A stretch of DNA of 64,000 nucleotides from Serilophus lunatus. Taxonomy: Eukaryota; Chordata; Aves; Passeriformes; Eurylaimidae. Positions 27,166 through 38,490 of this stretch are shown piece after piece. The stretch spans positions 1,536,218-1,600,217 of the forward strand of contig VXBA01002417.1 in assembly GCA_013399895.1 (NCBI GenBank), written 5' to 3'. Within the stretch, counting starts at the first letter, position 1. Each line of letters starts with the position of its first letter. A program made the translations under genes and the position numbers. The notes under the pieces are model-generated. The model saw only the letters and a list, made by a program, of their open reading frames with translations. It did no database searches and had not been told where the DNA came from.

Positions 27166-28860
27166 GGTGTGTTCTTCTGACTTTGTTATGTAAGATTTCA
27201 ACCCCAGAAGCACGTATTTCTTTCATGTTCCTGGGGAATAATAGGCATGCAGCACTAGATGTTTTTTTACAGATAAAAAGAATTCAGAAGTAATAGTTGC
27301 ATAGGAGTTGTGTTGGGAAAACATCATTTGCAAACTATATGGAAGCCTAGATGTATTTTTGTTAAATGATTATTTTATTATTGATTTTTTCCATGCGGGA
27401 AAATCTCAACATTTTGTAGAGTTGAGATGTGAGTTACTTGCTCAAGGAACACATCCATGTAGTATAAATTGTCCAAACGTGATTGTGGTAGTCTTTAACT
27501 GATAAACTTTAACTAATTAAAACTCTCAGGTAGGAAGTGGAGAAGAAAAATGGGCAAAAGACTTCAGTTCCAGAACTGATTGGTCCCTTATGTCCCATGT
27601 CAGGAGCTCTAAGCTGCTGATCAGAGACTCTTTTATTCCTTTTCTTTACCTGGTTGCATTATAAATAAAACCCTGTTATGAAAACACGTGAAATAAAATG
27701 GTAGGACATCAGGACAGATTACCCTTAAAATCATGTTATGGAGATGGAAATAAACCAGCTTATGGTATATGCCAGGCATGATGCAAGTGATATTAAATAA
27801 ATATATGACTGAAGGGTTCCATTCATTCCAAATGCTCCCCTTTGTGATCTTTAGCCATGTTTGTAGAGAAACCTTTCTTAAAGCACTTAAAGCTTAATTC
27901 AGAACAGACAAAACAATTATCTTTTGAAAGTCTGGTGAAATGTGTTTGGCAGCTTTTGAATTTAGGAGAGTGTTTGTCTCACTTCTTTGAAATCTCACTT
28001 CAGTCGGTCGCTCAGCCATTTCGGTGGAATCACTCAAATCTGGTAGCGAGTGTGGGCTTTGCTGAGTTAGGAAATGTTCTAATCAGAAAGTGCAGGGGCT
28101 GAAAATAGTGTGTAATACACAAAAGCTGACATTTTCCTTATAGATGTGCTTTTAAATACCAGACTACCTGCTGTCCCTGTGTTTTTGATGGAAGTGCTGG
28201 TGGATAAATCCTTGTAGGGGTTTGCTCCTCCAAATACAGGTCTAGGGGCTCTTTAAGCATTAAATTATCTTATTTTAATTTTTTTAGGGAATGGAATTGT
28301 CACTTTTTCTTCTCTAAGTATAAATGATGAATGTTTATGCACCAATGTGTGACTGTGTCATATAGGAAGAGATGGCAGAAGAGTGACACTGTGCAATGTA
28401 GTTTTATAGTTGAACTATGTCATGAACACAGAGCAGAAACATTTAAATTGTGGATCTGATTGCCAGTTCACTGAGCACATGGAATAGTTTGCTCGGTTCA
28501 TATTAAGACAGGAAAGTTGCCACTCTGCTGCAGCAACAAATATTATAGAAGTGTGAAGGTCATTTAGGAGAAATACATCATTTCACTTCACATTTTTTGT
28601 AATATTTGATTAAAAATACACTTTCTTAGTATATGTATACGAAGGACTTTGTGAATTTCACTCTGTGAATATATATTAAAATCACTAAGTTATTCCTAAT
28701 GTTCTGTAGTGCTGCCTGCTCCTGACAAACATCTGATACGGATCATATGCCTCTAAAAAGAGAAGTTCCTCGAGCAAAATACCCTCATGAAAACAGGTTG
28801 GAGATACTCACATTCTCTCGCTCGCTCTCACTCGCATGTTACATTTTGGCACGTTGTAGG

Positions 28861-28886
28861 AGCAGGTAGCATATCTACTACCTGCT
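28861..28886. promoter_or_regulatory. Hairpin of two inverted CAGGTA-type (ZEB/E2-box) sites
   Basis: AGCAGGTAG (28861-28869) and CTACCTGCT (28878-28886) are exact reverse complements around an 8-nt spacer. CAGGTA/TACCTG is the known ZEB1/ZEB2 and related zinc-finger repressor recognition type. The surroundings (28730-28990) keep more CpGs than the neighbouring intron. A role is inferred only. Confidence 0.4.
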
Positions 28887-29428
28887 GTTGAAAGTGTTGA
28901 AGATACTGAATTATTTATTCCATCTTCTGCACTATCCAAACTCGTTTTGGGTAGTTTGACACATCTCGGTCTTCCATATGGATACTTCATGGTGACAGAG
29001 TTGCCAGCTGCTCAGGTTTTATGACAGTCTGAGCTTTTTCGAGGACTGTATTAGTTTTCTGGGAAGAATCCTGCTTTTCCTGTGGTCCTTATTCTAAGGC
29101 AGTAGTTATGCCTTGGGTTGATGATCTGGAGTGCGAGTTTTTTTAGAAAATTAGCTGAGAGCTTCCATAAAAATATTTTTTAAAAAGACTTGCTGTTTGT
29201 AGATTGTGTGAGATCAAATCAGAGCTGTGGGGTATTAGAAAAAGTGAAAGCCATTTGCTGAGAAAACTAAGTCCTTTTAGTGACAGTCTTCAGATTACTA
29301 AAAAAAAAAGGTAAAAAAGTGTTTAGATATCAAGGTGCATAAAGCAACATAAAAAGCAGTCTGAAATACTTTAGAGAGCATGATTTTCAGGGCACTTGAA
29401 ATGTAACACTAAACAGTCTGTAAAGCTT

Positions 29429-29503
29429 CCCTAGTGGGAGGGGATTGGAACTGGGTGATATTTAAGGTCTTTTCCAATCCAAACCATTCCTCTGATTCCT
29501 TGA
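29429..29503 (+). mobile_element. CR1 LINE 3' tip
   Basis: CCTAGTGGGAGGGGATTGGA, ACTGGGTGATATTTAAGGTC, TTTTCCAATCCAAACCATTC and CTCTGATTCC form the last 75 bases of CR1 in forward orientation. A T-rich tract follows at 29503-29523. Confidence 0.88.
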
Positions 29504-31904
29504 TTTTTTTTTAATTTTTTTTTGTGCAAAGTGAGCAGGTCATCTGTTGTTTTAAAATATAAAATGTGTAAACCTGAAAGTTGGGGAATATTAAAGTTTT
29601 CAGTTGGCCAAACTTATTAAAATAAGGGAAAATCAGCCATTGTTTTACTTCATTCAAGCATCTCTTCATGTAAATGTTTGTAAGGGAAACTCAGTATTTT
29701 GGGTGGGTCTGTGCTGCACTGAGTTAGATGCCCTTTCAGTGGGATAAATCAGTCTCACTTGCAGTGAGATCCATAGATTCATGGTGTTGATTGTTTCTTC
29801 TCTGTCATCCTGTGTCTGAACTGATTCTGGTGATCTGGAGTAAAGATCCTTGAAGTTTGTTGTTCACATTTGTTGTTGAATAATAATGTTATGTGTAGCC
29901 TTAGGACTTCTCCATGTTGCTACAGAGTCTTGGCCATATTGCATTGTTCATGCCAGTCATTTGACATGTTTGGCTTCTCTCCAGAGTTGGACAGATAAAA
30001 TACTCAGTGAAATGAATTTGCAGCCTTTAAACAATAAATAATGCTGTTTAAGTGTTACCTAATTGAGTAGAACATCAGTTTTACCGGCATTTTTCTTTGA
30101 AAAAGTCTTTTTACTATGTATCACTACATCCTGTATGCTTACCTTTGGTAAATTTGTTACTTCAGTCGTTTATTTTTCCTGTTTCCTGCTTTTTCTTGCT
30201 CTGCCTATTTGAGCAGAGTTAGTCTGGCCATCTTATATAAACCATCAGCAATGGCTACTTTTCACTAGTGGTTATTCAAGTTATGCTCTGCTCTAATGAA
30301 ATTCCTTTGCCTCATTATTTGTTGCTGTTGAAATTTAATCGAGGAAGATGATGTGGATTCTTGTCTCTCTTCTTCCCCCATCACCACAGCTATAACTGCT
30401 TGGTCTCGACCTCTCCCTTCGTGGGAACAGGGAGGCCAATGTAGCCCATGGTGAACAATCTGGCCACTAAAGTAAAAATGTGCATCTGTCAGTAATTAAT
30501 TGAAGCCAAATTTAATTACAAATCAGGGAAAAAAATAGTACCATACACTTAAGAAAATTCAAAAAGCTTCAGTATCATTGCTTAAAAAGCAAAGCAATCC
30601 AAACAAATTACTCTCCCCTCAAAGGTCTGCTCTGTGAGAGTCTCTTTCAAGCTTGCTTTGTGATGTTAAATAGAAAAGTAGTTTAGATTAACTGTCTTCA
30701 CATAGTTTTCAATATTTTTTTGAGTTAAAGGTCACTGAAAATAGTGGTAAGTGTTTAAGGCTTGTTCTTAACTAGTTGTGTCAGCTGAGGATCTGGCCCC
30801 AAAATGGGATTCTGAGATGTGATTACATGTAAATATTCTGATCAGCTGATTGAAATAAAGATTCAGGAGGGTACGAAGGAGCTGAGAGAGAACCCAAATA
30901 ATTTACAAAAGGAAAATGCATTTATTTGACTTCATGAGTGCTTAAAGTGAGGTATTTTAAAATAAAAACACATTAAAAAAGAAAAAGATTGGTGGTATGA
31001 GTTCAAACCAAGCTCATAATTGCTACTGTGTTTTAGCATACAAGGCAATCCCAAATCCAAACCTGCTGAACGGGTAGCATCCATGAATATTTATCACTGT
31101 GCATTATATGTACATACAGCAATTACAGCAAGAGGAAAAAATATTTTTCTTTACAATTAATATTTGTAAACGTTTATGAAAGTACATAGAAATAAATAAG
31201 ACAAACACATGGCCTAATTAAGATGAAAGGCATGACAACCCTTGTGATTTGTTCTGAGAAATAAAGAACATTAAAATAGTAAGACTTAATTATTTCTGTA
31301 AACATTTCAAATTATGCTCTATCTAGAAAACCTTAATTTATGAGTTATATCTAAAGCATTTTTTGACATTTGTACATTCCATGTCAAAAAATTATTGTTA
31401 ATTTATTATTTATTATACTGTACACTGTCATATTATCACTTATTAGTATTTATTGTTCAGAAATTCAGTGTTATCTGTTGTGTAATGGGAAAGGGAAAGG
31501 CATTTTATATGTGATTGTAATTTTTGTATTCTTGGGCTAGTGATAAGCATGAAGCCTCTGTAAGTTGGTCATATAAAATTGTGTGTAATAATAAACAAAA
31601 ATAATTTATTTATTTACCATTCCAGGCACTAAAAATGATATTTGATGTACAGTTTACATTTGAAAGGTATCTTTAAGCCAAATCCATGGACTTGTCTGAA
31701 CTGCTGGGTTGAAATCAAGGAAACTGTATGATGGGAGAACTGAAGCCATAAAGATCTCGAGGAGCTTGAAGCTGAAATCATCTTTGAAGTTCTTGTTTCT
31801 TAAGGTGGTTCTGTTTATGGTCAAACCTCTTGGCTTTGCCTTGGCCTTTAAGGAGGCAACATAGAGCAGAGTGGTTTGGTAAAACTGTAATGCAGTCCAG
31901 AAAC

Positions 31905-32088
31905 AGAATCACAGAATGGTTTGGTTTAGAAGGAACCTTGAAGCTCATCTCATTCCATCCCCTGCCATGGGCAGGGACACCTTCCACTATCCCAGGTTGC
32001 TCCAACCTGGCCTTGGGCACTTCCAGGGATGGGACAGCCACAGCTTCTCTGGGCAACTTGTGCCAGTGTTTGACTCATTCAGTCAGTC
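31905..32088 (-). mobile_element. CR1 LINE 3' fragment with an extended shared flank
   Basis: AGAATCACAGAATGGTTTGG, GCCATGGGCAGGGACACCTT, CCACTATCCCAGGTTGCTCC and CTCTGGGCAACTTGTGCCAG are all present; a short segment is missing between TTGCTCC and AACCTGGCC. Bases 31884-31904, just outside the normal CR1 3' end, match the equivalent flank of the copy at 34755. The ORFs on both strands here are CR1 shadows. Confidence 0.93.
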
Positions 32089-33594
32089 CATGTAATGAAC
32101 AGTATTTTTTAGTACCTGTTTCCCCCCAAAGGCTCATATTTGTAATGATACCCAAATCTTAAGTCTATTTTACTGTAATACTGAACCTGGCAGACAAAGA
32201 GCGCTTGTACCTCTTTTCTGGACTGCCTGATCTTCAGCCATACGCTCATTTTATTGTGGATGTAGTTGTTTTGCAGCAGAGAATTATGGCTCAGTATTTA
32301 ATTTGCAGAGCAGGAGAGTCCCTGCAGCAATTCTTCTTTTCCAGAGAGAGCTGGGTTACCTATACTGCCGTGCAAGTGATGTCCATGTCTGTCTGTCCTT
32401 CCTGCTGGCAGAGCTTCTCCCAGACAGGGGAAACATTCCAGTACAAATCAGGTCCTGTTTTAAACTTGCTCTGTGCTATAAGCCTGTTGGATTGAGGCGT
32501 TCAGCCTGGATATCCATAGATACGTAAATATGCCCTGTGTGGTCTCCCAAGGGGAAGGCAAAATGTGTTTTTAGTTAAGTTGCATGGGAATTTAATTGAA
32601 AGATTTAGGGCAATGCCATAAAAGACTAAATGATGGCTGTGTCACACAAAGAAGATTTATAAATCCAAATAGAAATACTTTAGCACCTTCACTATTATAA
32701 TTTGCTTGTAATAAGGAGAAACCTGTATTAGTCATGTTGTATGCTGGTAATTAAAAAAAAGTAAAGGCTTTTGTATTTTACTGATTTTCAGTCCTCTGGA
32801 TTGAAATCATGGGGAAAAAAATGAGCAAAGGGCAGAACATTCTCTGGTTGTGCTGCAGCTCTGAACCTGCAAGCACACTCAGCTTCCTTCCCAGGAATAT
32901 TTATATTAATTGAACTCATGCTTAACTAATTTCACACAAGCAGTTACTGAGAAGGACTGTGAAGTGACTCAGATGATGCACGGGCTTAGTGTTAGGCTGC
33001 AGCTTTTGTGGATGGTGGCCCTAAAATTTGGCTAGTCTCCAAGGCAGTGGGGCTACTGCTCTATGGAGGAAGGTCATTTGTCCCACAGCAAAATACTCGA
33101 GATATTTAGGAGAGGAGAGCTTGGGCAGTGCATTAGGAATGTGACCTTCAGTGCAGGTTTAGTGAGGATTCACACATTGTGTTTATTGAAGAGTTCTGTA
33201 TATAATAAATGGTGTAGTGTTGATAGGTCTCGATAAGGATACCATAATAGTGGTTGAATTGTAGGGGGTTTTGTGAAATGGTAAGTTAATGATGTAGCTG
33301 TTAATTTGAATTTAGCAGACGTTTTAAATATAGGTTTCTCTTACAGAGACAAAAGTTGCAATTTAAAGCTCTTTGGTGGTCTAAAAACAGCTTAATTCTC
33401 TAGTAGCATGGTAATAAGTACTAATCCAGCTTATACAGTGATTGTAGTATGTCATGTTTGTGAAAGATTGCCTAACTCTGCTTTCTCTGGGTTTTATGTT
33501 AATTTTTTTAAATTAAACATAAAACCTTATAACATCTTTATGCTGAGATAAACTGTTCAATTTAACTTGTGCTCAAGCAGCAGCTGTCAGGAAT

Positions 33595-33925
33595 TATCAT
33601 GTTTCGAGCGTTCTTGCCATCACCTTGTGTCTCTACCTCCCGGATACACTCCGTGGGATGATAAAGCTCACCTTGTTAGGATTTATTACTTAAATAATAA
33701 CCCGAGGTAAAATGAAACTTGATGTCACACAGAATGACAACTGACATATATTTATGTCGCACGTCCCATTATAATAAACTTTCCTTTCTTCCCCTTGTAA
33801 TAGGTGTTAAATGGAAATACACTCCAGCATATCCTCCAGTGCCCTGCGTGAGTCCATTAGCCACGTACGCGGCTGCTCTGTGGGCATGTTCACGGGGACT
33901 CGTGCTGTCAGGTGTTATTTAAGCT
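33595..33925. other. CpG-retaining, conserved-looking non-coding block
   Basis: Contains roughly a dozen CpGs (for example TTTCGAGCG, CTCCCGGATAC, TATGTCGCACGTCCC, CCACGTACGCGGCTG, TTCACGGGGACTCG), an AT-rich homeobox-like core (ATTATAATAAACTTT) and an E-box CAGGTG near 33909. Two short ORFs are present without known similarity. The retention of CpG in an otherwise depleted intron suggests constraint. Confidence 0.3.
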
Positions 33926-34754
33926 TATAAACCCAAAGCAATTGGTTAGTGCTGGTAGTTAGCGGCTTTTATGCCAGTAAAGAAACAAGTATAAGAGCAT
34001 CTCATAGTTGGGATAAATTTTGGAAGTGCTGTGAAGAAACGCAAGCGAATCAAGGAGGGTGTTTTCTAATAAATGGGTTTATGTTTATTTTTTTAACTTG
34101 CTGTAAGAAATGTAAGCAGTGTCATTTCAGGCTCTAAATCTGAATTTGCTTGTCATTGCAACAGTTTTCTCTTAACACCAGTTTATTGTGCTGAGCTGGG
34201 CAGTGATAAGTGATCTGCTTGTTAGTTCAGTCTTATCACTTTCTATTTACAGTGGAGAAAATTTAGGTCTGCCTCTTGCAAGCTTTCCAAGTTTTCAGCC
34301 CTTTTTGCCATAATAGAAGCCAGCCTCCAGCAGGTTCTAGTGATGCTATTGAATTCCTCCAGTTTGCTTAAGCCAGTACTGCAAACACTATATAACTTTT
34401 TTTCATTTTATTCTTATAATTATCCCATTGTCAATCAGAGTGAGTTCAGATGTTTCAGTTCTTCGTGGTTTTGTCCAAGGTGAAATCTTGGTTCTCTTTC
34501 TCTCATTGTGCTCCCCATTGCCCCTTTCTCTCTGATCAGCATGTTAACCATTGTCTCCACTTCCCACTCTTGCTCTGTGCTGCCTCCTGTGTTTTCAGTC
34601 CCAGTGTGCTATCTCTTTTTTCCCTCTCTTCCTTCAAACCCTGCCGAGTTCATCGATGCTACCTTCCATTAGTTCAGTTTTCTCCTAACTCATCACAGAA
34701 AAAAAAATTCTGAAAAATCAGTAAAGGGAAGGATAAACTCTAATGCAATCCAGA

Positions 34755-35026
34755 AGTAGAATCATGGCATGGTTTGACTTGGAAGGGACCTTAAATCTCA
34801 TGTCCTTCCACCTGCTGCCATTGACCGGGACACCTTCCACTATCCCAGGTTGCTCCAAGCCCTATCTAGCCTGATCTTGGTCATGTCCAGGAGTGGGAGA
34901 GTCACTGTTTCTCTGGGCAACATGTTCCAGGGCCTCATCACTCTCATAGCCAAGAATTTCTTCCTATATCTGATATAAACCAACCATTTTTCAATGTAAG
35001 CCATTCCCTCTTGTCCTATCTACAGC
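34755..35026 (-). mobile_element. CR1 LINE 3' fragment (about 270 bp)
   Basis: TAGAATCATGGCATGGTTTG, GGACACCTTCCACTATCCCA, CTGGGCAACATGTTCCAGGG, CCAAGAATTTCTTCC and ATTCCCTCTTGTCCTATC are in the correct reverse order with no large deletion. It extends further toward the CR1 5' side than most copies here. Confidence 0.93.
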
Positions 35027-36502
35027 CAAAATTTTTCCAAGCAACCATTCCATCTCATATTTGCAATTTTGGGGGAATGTTTTCTGCAGTTTGCATTTTG
35101 CTTTGTGGCTCCAGTGCTAAACTTGCCACCATCTCTAAGCAGGAATATTGCACTGCCCCCAGAAAGCTTTCCTGCCTCTGGTTTCAGCCTGGCACTCAGG
35201 TCATTACAGGGTCCAGAGGTCATTACTCATGGTGACAAATAAGTAATGACTTACGTAAAACTATTTTTTCCTTCTAGTATGGCTCATAATAAACGCAGGA
35301 TCATATCTTAATTGTCATTCTGTTCGACAGGCCCTTTAGAACCATCAAATACTTGATGAACAAGGCAATAACATTCAGCTCTTACTTTCGTAAGCCTTTC
35401 AGATCAGCATTGACTCAGGCTGATGAAGATGGATACAGGATCTGTTCTCTAGGAACTGTTTATTCTGTAGATACAGATTTATCTGGGAAGGGTGTAAGTT
35501 AGAATAAGATACAAGATATGATATGCTATGGTATATATGGCATATATTGACGTTAGGGGAAGTTTATGGGTTTTGAGGTTGACAGCCAGAATCGGATGTT
35601 TATGATTATTAGTGATGTCGGTTTAGCAGTAGTCTTGAACACAAAATTCATGTGAAAAGAGGAAGAACGGGAATAAAACTAGGAAAAATAGGAAATATTT
35701 TAAAAGAATAAACCAAGTCAATTCTGAATCTGAACCATCAAAATGGTGGATAGCAAAGAAACTCCACAGTACAGAAACAGGCTGTGTTCAAAAGTAATTT
35801 ATTAAAGCTTAATGTTCTTTTTTTCAATAAATACCTGATCTCTTTTTTTTTTAGTCTCTTGTGATAAGAAACACAGAATACAAGTGTCTGAGGCTCTGCA
35901 GGTTCAGGATTCAGTGTCCTCAGTGTGCTTGGAAGCAGTGCAAGCCTGGGGCCAGGAGATGCTCACATACCTTTGGTAAAATGCAGAGAAATCTGCCACT
36001 GGTTAGAATAGGAGCACGATTTCATATTACACATTTAAATACATTCATTTTCTGATAGCCTGGGAAGTTCTACAAGGCTAAGATAGCAGCTTGTTAGTGT
36101 TGTTTGTGCCTGCTTTATCTAATTGAAGGATGCATGCAGTGGTGTGGACTGTGGAATAGCAGGAGTGCTGCGGCAGGACTAGGGTGCAGAGGTAGAAACA
36201 ACATTTTATTACAGAAGATACCTAATAAAAATGTGAAAATAAAACAGAAAAAGGGTGGAGGTTAAAAAAAAAAAGGAAAGCAGACCATACTAGATAAGTG
36301 CACTGCATAAATCAAAAGGGTTTGTGTCATAACATGAACATGTGCCATTCCTGCTCATATATTGAATTTCAGTAGTCGGTTGCATAAAGAAGTAAAGTGT
36401 AATGAAACTGGCAAGCAAAGTATTCCCTAGTCAGCCTTATCTTTGTTCCATTTGTCCTTCAGATACAGCTTTTCTTGCCTTTTTCAATAAAATCCATCCA
36501 GC

Positions 36503-36530
36503 TTTTTTTTTATTTTTTTTTTTTTATTTT
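36503..36530 (+). repeat. Poly-T tract
   Basis: T9-A-T13-A-T4 within 28 bases, about 250 bp upstream of coding exon 2. It is followed by ordinary intron. Confidence 0.85.
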
Positions 36531-36688
36531 GCATCTCTCTGTAACTGAGCTGGGAAGACCAATGAGATTCGGTGCTTTTCTAGTTGGGTTCTTAGCAGCT
36601 GCTTTTTAAGAGATCAAAACTTCGAATGCTGCTACATGGTATTAAGGCTTAGCTATTGATGTGTCCCTATAGGGGTTATGTTTTTCTT

Positions 36689-36723
36689 GGGGAGGGTGGG
36701 GAGTGGGGAGAAGGGGAAGGGGT
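36689..36723 (+). promoter_or_regulatory. G-rich, quadruplex-type tract upstream of coding exon 2
   Basis: Six runs of three or four G with 1-4 base spacers (GGGGAGGGTGGGGAGTGGGG followed by AGAAGGGGAAGGGG) end 53 nt before the exon 2 acceptor and 23 nt before the predicted branch-point A. It fits the G3+N1-7 quadruplex pattern on the transcribed (RNA-like) strand. G-runs near splice sites are known binding sites for hnRNP H/F; an effect here is inferred. Confidence 0.6.
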
Positions 36724-36776
36724 GACCCCTGTGAGCACATTCACTGACAGGAAACACTGCTCTCCTTGTTTTCCAG

Positions 36777-36944
36777 GATCCTCTTTGCAAGCTCGGTGCT
36801 TAACCTGGCTGAACTCGCTGCCCTCCGCCCTGACCTTGGCAAATTGAAAAAGGTCCTCTACTTCCATGAGAACCAATTGGCATATCCTGTCCAGAAATGC
36901 CAGGAAAGGGATTTTCAGTATGGATACAACCAGATTCTTTCATG
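36777..36944 (+). CDS. GTDC1: GTDC1/QTMAN coding exon 2
   Basis: Spliced to exon 1 it reads ...NYR-ILFASSVLNLAELAALRPDL... and then KKVLYFHENQLAYPVQKCQE and FQYGYNQILS, the highly conserved middle of the N-terminal GTDC1/QTMAN domain (residues about 61-116). The FHENQ motif is a family hallmark. The acceptor is TTGTTTTCCAG at 36776, with a good branch-point candidate CTGAC (A at 36747, 29 nt upstream of the AG). The donor is GTAGGT at 36945. The length is 168 nt, divisible by three, with phase 2 borders on both sides, so skipping this exon would keep the frame. An unusually G-rich tract lies about 50-90 nt upstream (36689-36723). Confidence 0.96.
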
Positions 36945-37068
36945 GTAGGTGTTGCTCGCACTGCTTCACATTACTTAAAGTGTCCTCCTTTTCTGCAGCA
37001 TCTTAAGCTTGAGGAGTCCTCCTCCATTTAACTTTTTTTTATTAATTATTATGTTTCAATGTTTTACA

Positions 37069-37340
37069 GGGGCATGTAGTGACAGGGCAAGGAAGATTGG
37101 CTTCAAACTGAGAGTAGGTTTAAATTAGATATTGGGAAAAAATTCTTCCCTGTGAGTGGTGAGGCTCTGGCACAGATTGCCCAGAGAAATTGTGGCTTTC
37201 CCATCCCTGGAAGTGTTCTAGGCCAGGTTGGATGGTGTGTGGAGCAACCTGGGAATGTGGAAGACGTCCCTGCCAATGACAGAGGGCTTTGTAACAAGAT
37301 GATCCTCAAGGTCCCTTCCAACCCATTCTGATTCTGTAAA
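37069..37340 (+). mobile_element. CR1 LINE 3' fragment in the short GTDC1 intron
   Basis: Forward: GCATGTAGTGACAGGGCAAG, AGAGTAGGTTTAAATTAGAT, ATTCTTCCCTGTGAGTGGTG, TGGCACAGATTGCCCAGAG, CATCCCTGGAAGTG and CAAGGTCCCTTCCAACCC ending ATTCTGATTCTG. It begins about 125 bp downstream of coding exon 2. Confidence 0.93.
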
Positions 37341-38353
37341 TGGTGGCCCTGTAGCAAACCAACATACCAGCAAAGCCCTAAGTAGAGGTTGATAAAAATG
37401 CTGTGACAGAGTCAAACTGCTCTAAAAACTCATCTCAATTTATTGTATAAAGCTCACTGATGCTACTGTGGTATACCCATTGTTGGTGTGAATTCTAACC
37501 TGTGCCTTGGCTGTAAGTGATGCTTTGTTTCACGGATGCTTCACAAAGCTGCAGCTACTCAGCTCTTGCTTGGCCATAGCTTTTACTGCATCCAGCTGAA
37601 ATTACAGAGAGGGTTTTAGGGAAATAAACAGAAATTAAAACATACTGCAGCACTTTTCATGTGAAGAGAGGGCAGTAAACATACCAGATAAATCCTTATA
37701 TTTCTTTCATCTAGTATTCAGAAATTGTGCAGTGCTAAAATACCCAGACGTTTTAAAGGCTGCGGTCCTTTATTGTTGCTAAAAACAAATGTATTTCTCG
37801 AATCTGAGTTAATGAAAGAAGTTAATAACAGCACCACTGAAAAGCTTTGTGGTTAGGCACTGCACAGACCTAAGTGGAACAACAAAACTCACTTGTTTTA
37901 AACTGAAATAAATTCATTTCCATGATCTTTCTCCTCTCTCTGTTGGTAAGAGAATTATTAAGAATAGGGATTGAGCATTTTAAGTTCAAGTTAAGCTTTT
38001 ATATCTTTATAATCTAAGCCAGTGGATGTTGAAATTTCTCAAATAATGATGTGTGTATACTCTGGTCATTCTGCAGCTGCTTCTGCCACAGTATTTGTAA
38101 CATGTTTCAGTTACTGAGCTGTAAAGTGGAAAGGGAAAGTGGAGTGAAAAATCAGTAGTAGCCATTTTCAGATGTTCTAACAAAAAGAAGAGTTTTTTGG
38201 CACTGCAAAGGGAATATTTTTTGTATATGTGTTTTGCTTTATTATGGCAATTATTTTTATATATCTGTTGTAAACTGACAAATGTTTATCCTTAAAATAT
38301 GAATTTTTAAGAATTTTCTATTACTAGAGGGAAAAAAAGGTGACTTTTACAGA

Positions 38354-38490
38354 TCAGAGAATCCCAGGATGGTTTCGGGTTGGAAGCTAGTCTCATTCCA
38401 ATCCCCTGCCATGGGCAGGGACACCTTCCACTAGACCATCCTCCAAGCCCCATCCAACCTGGCCTTGGACACTTCCAGGGATGGGGCAGT
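38354..38490 (-). mobile_element. CR1 LINE 3' fragment
   Basis: CAGAGAATCCCAGGATGG, TCGGGTTGGAAGC, CCCTGCCATGGGCAGGGACA, CCAAGCCCCATCCAACCTGG and CACTTCCAGGGATGGGGCAG. It is truncated right after GGGGCAG. Its orientation is opposite to that of the copy 1.0 kb upstream, so the two could pair in the pre-mRNA of this short intron. Confidence 0.92.

Larger units (their letters stand above)
5396..36776 (+). other. GTDC1: GTDC1 intron between coding exons 1 and 2 (31.4 kb)
   Basis: Phase 2 intron bounded by GTAACC and TTTTCCAG. Contents by stretch: 5396-10404 unremarkable AT-rich sequence with short A/T tracts. 10405-10545 CR1. 10790-11275 CpG-retaining block. 11290-13118 nothing recognised except poly-T. 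13119-13217 AT microsatellite. 13365-16545 three CR1 scraps. 16546-24340 no recognised repeat or gene, only small palindromes. 24340-24800 CpG-retaining block with octamer motifs. 24800-28730 includes a weak MIR-like patch. 28730-28990 CpG-bearing block with a ZEB-type hairpin. 29429-35030 three CR1 copies and a CpG-retaining block at 33595-33925. 35030-36688 nothing clear but T-rich tracts. Confidence 0.9.
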
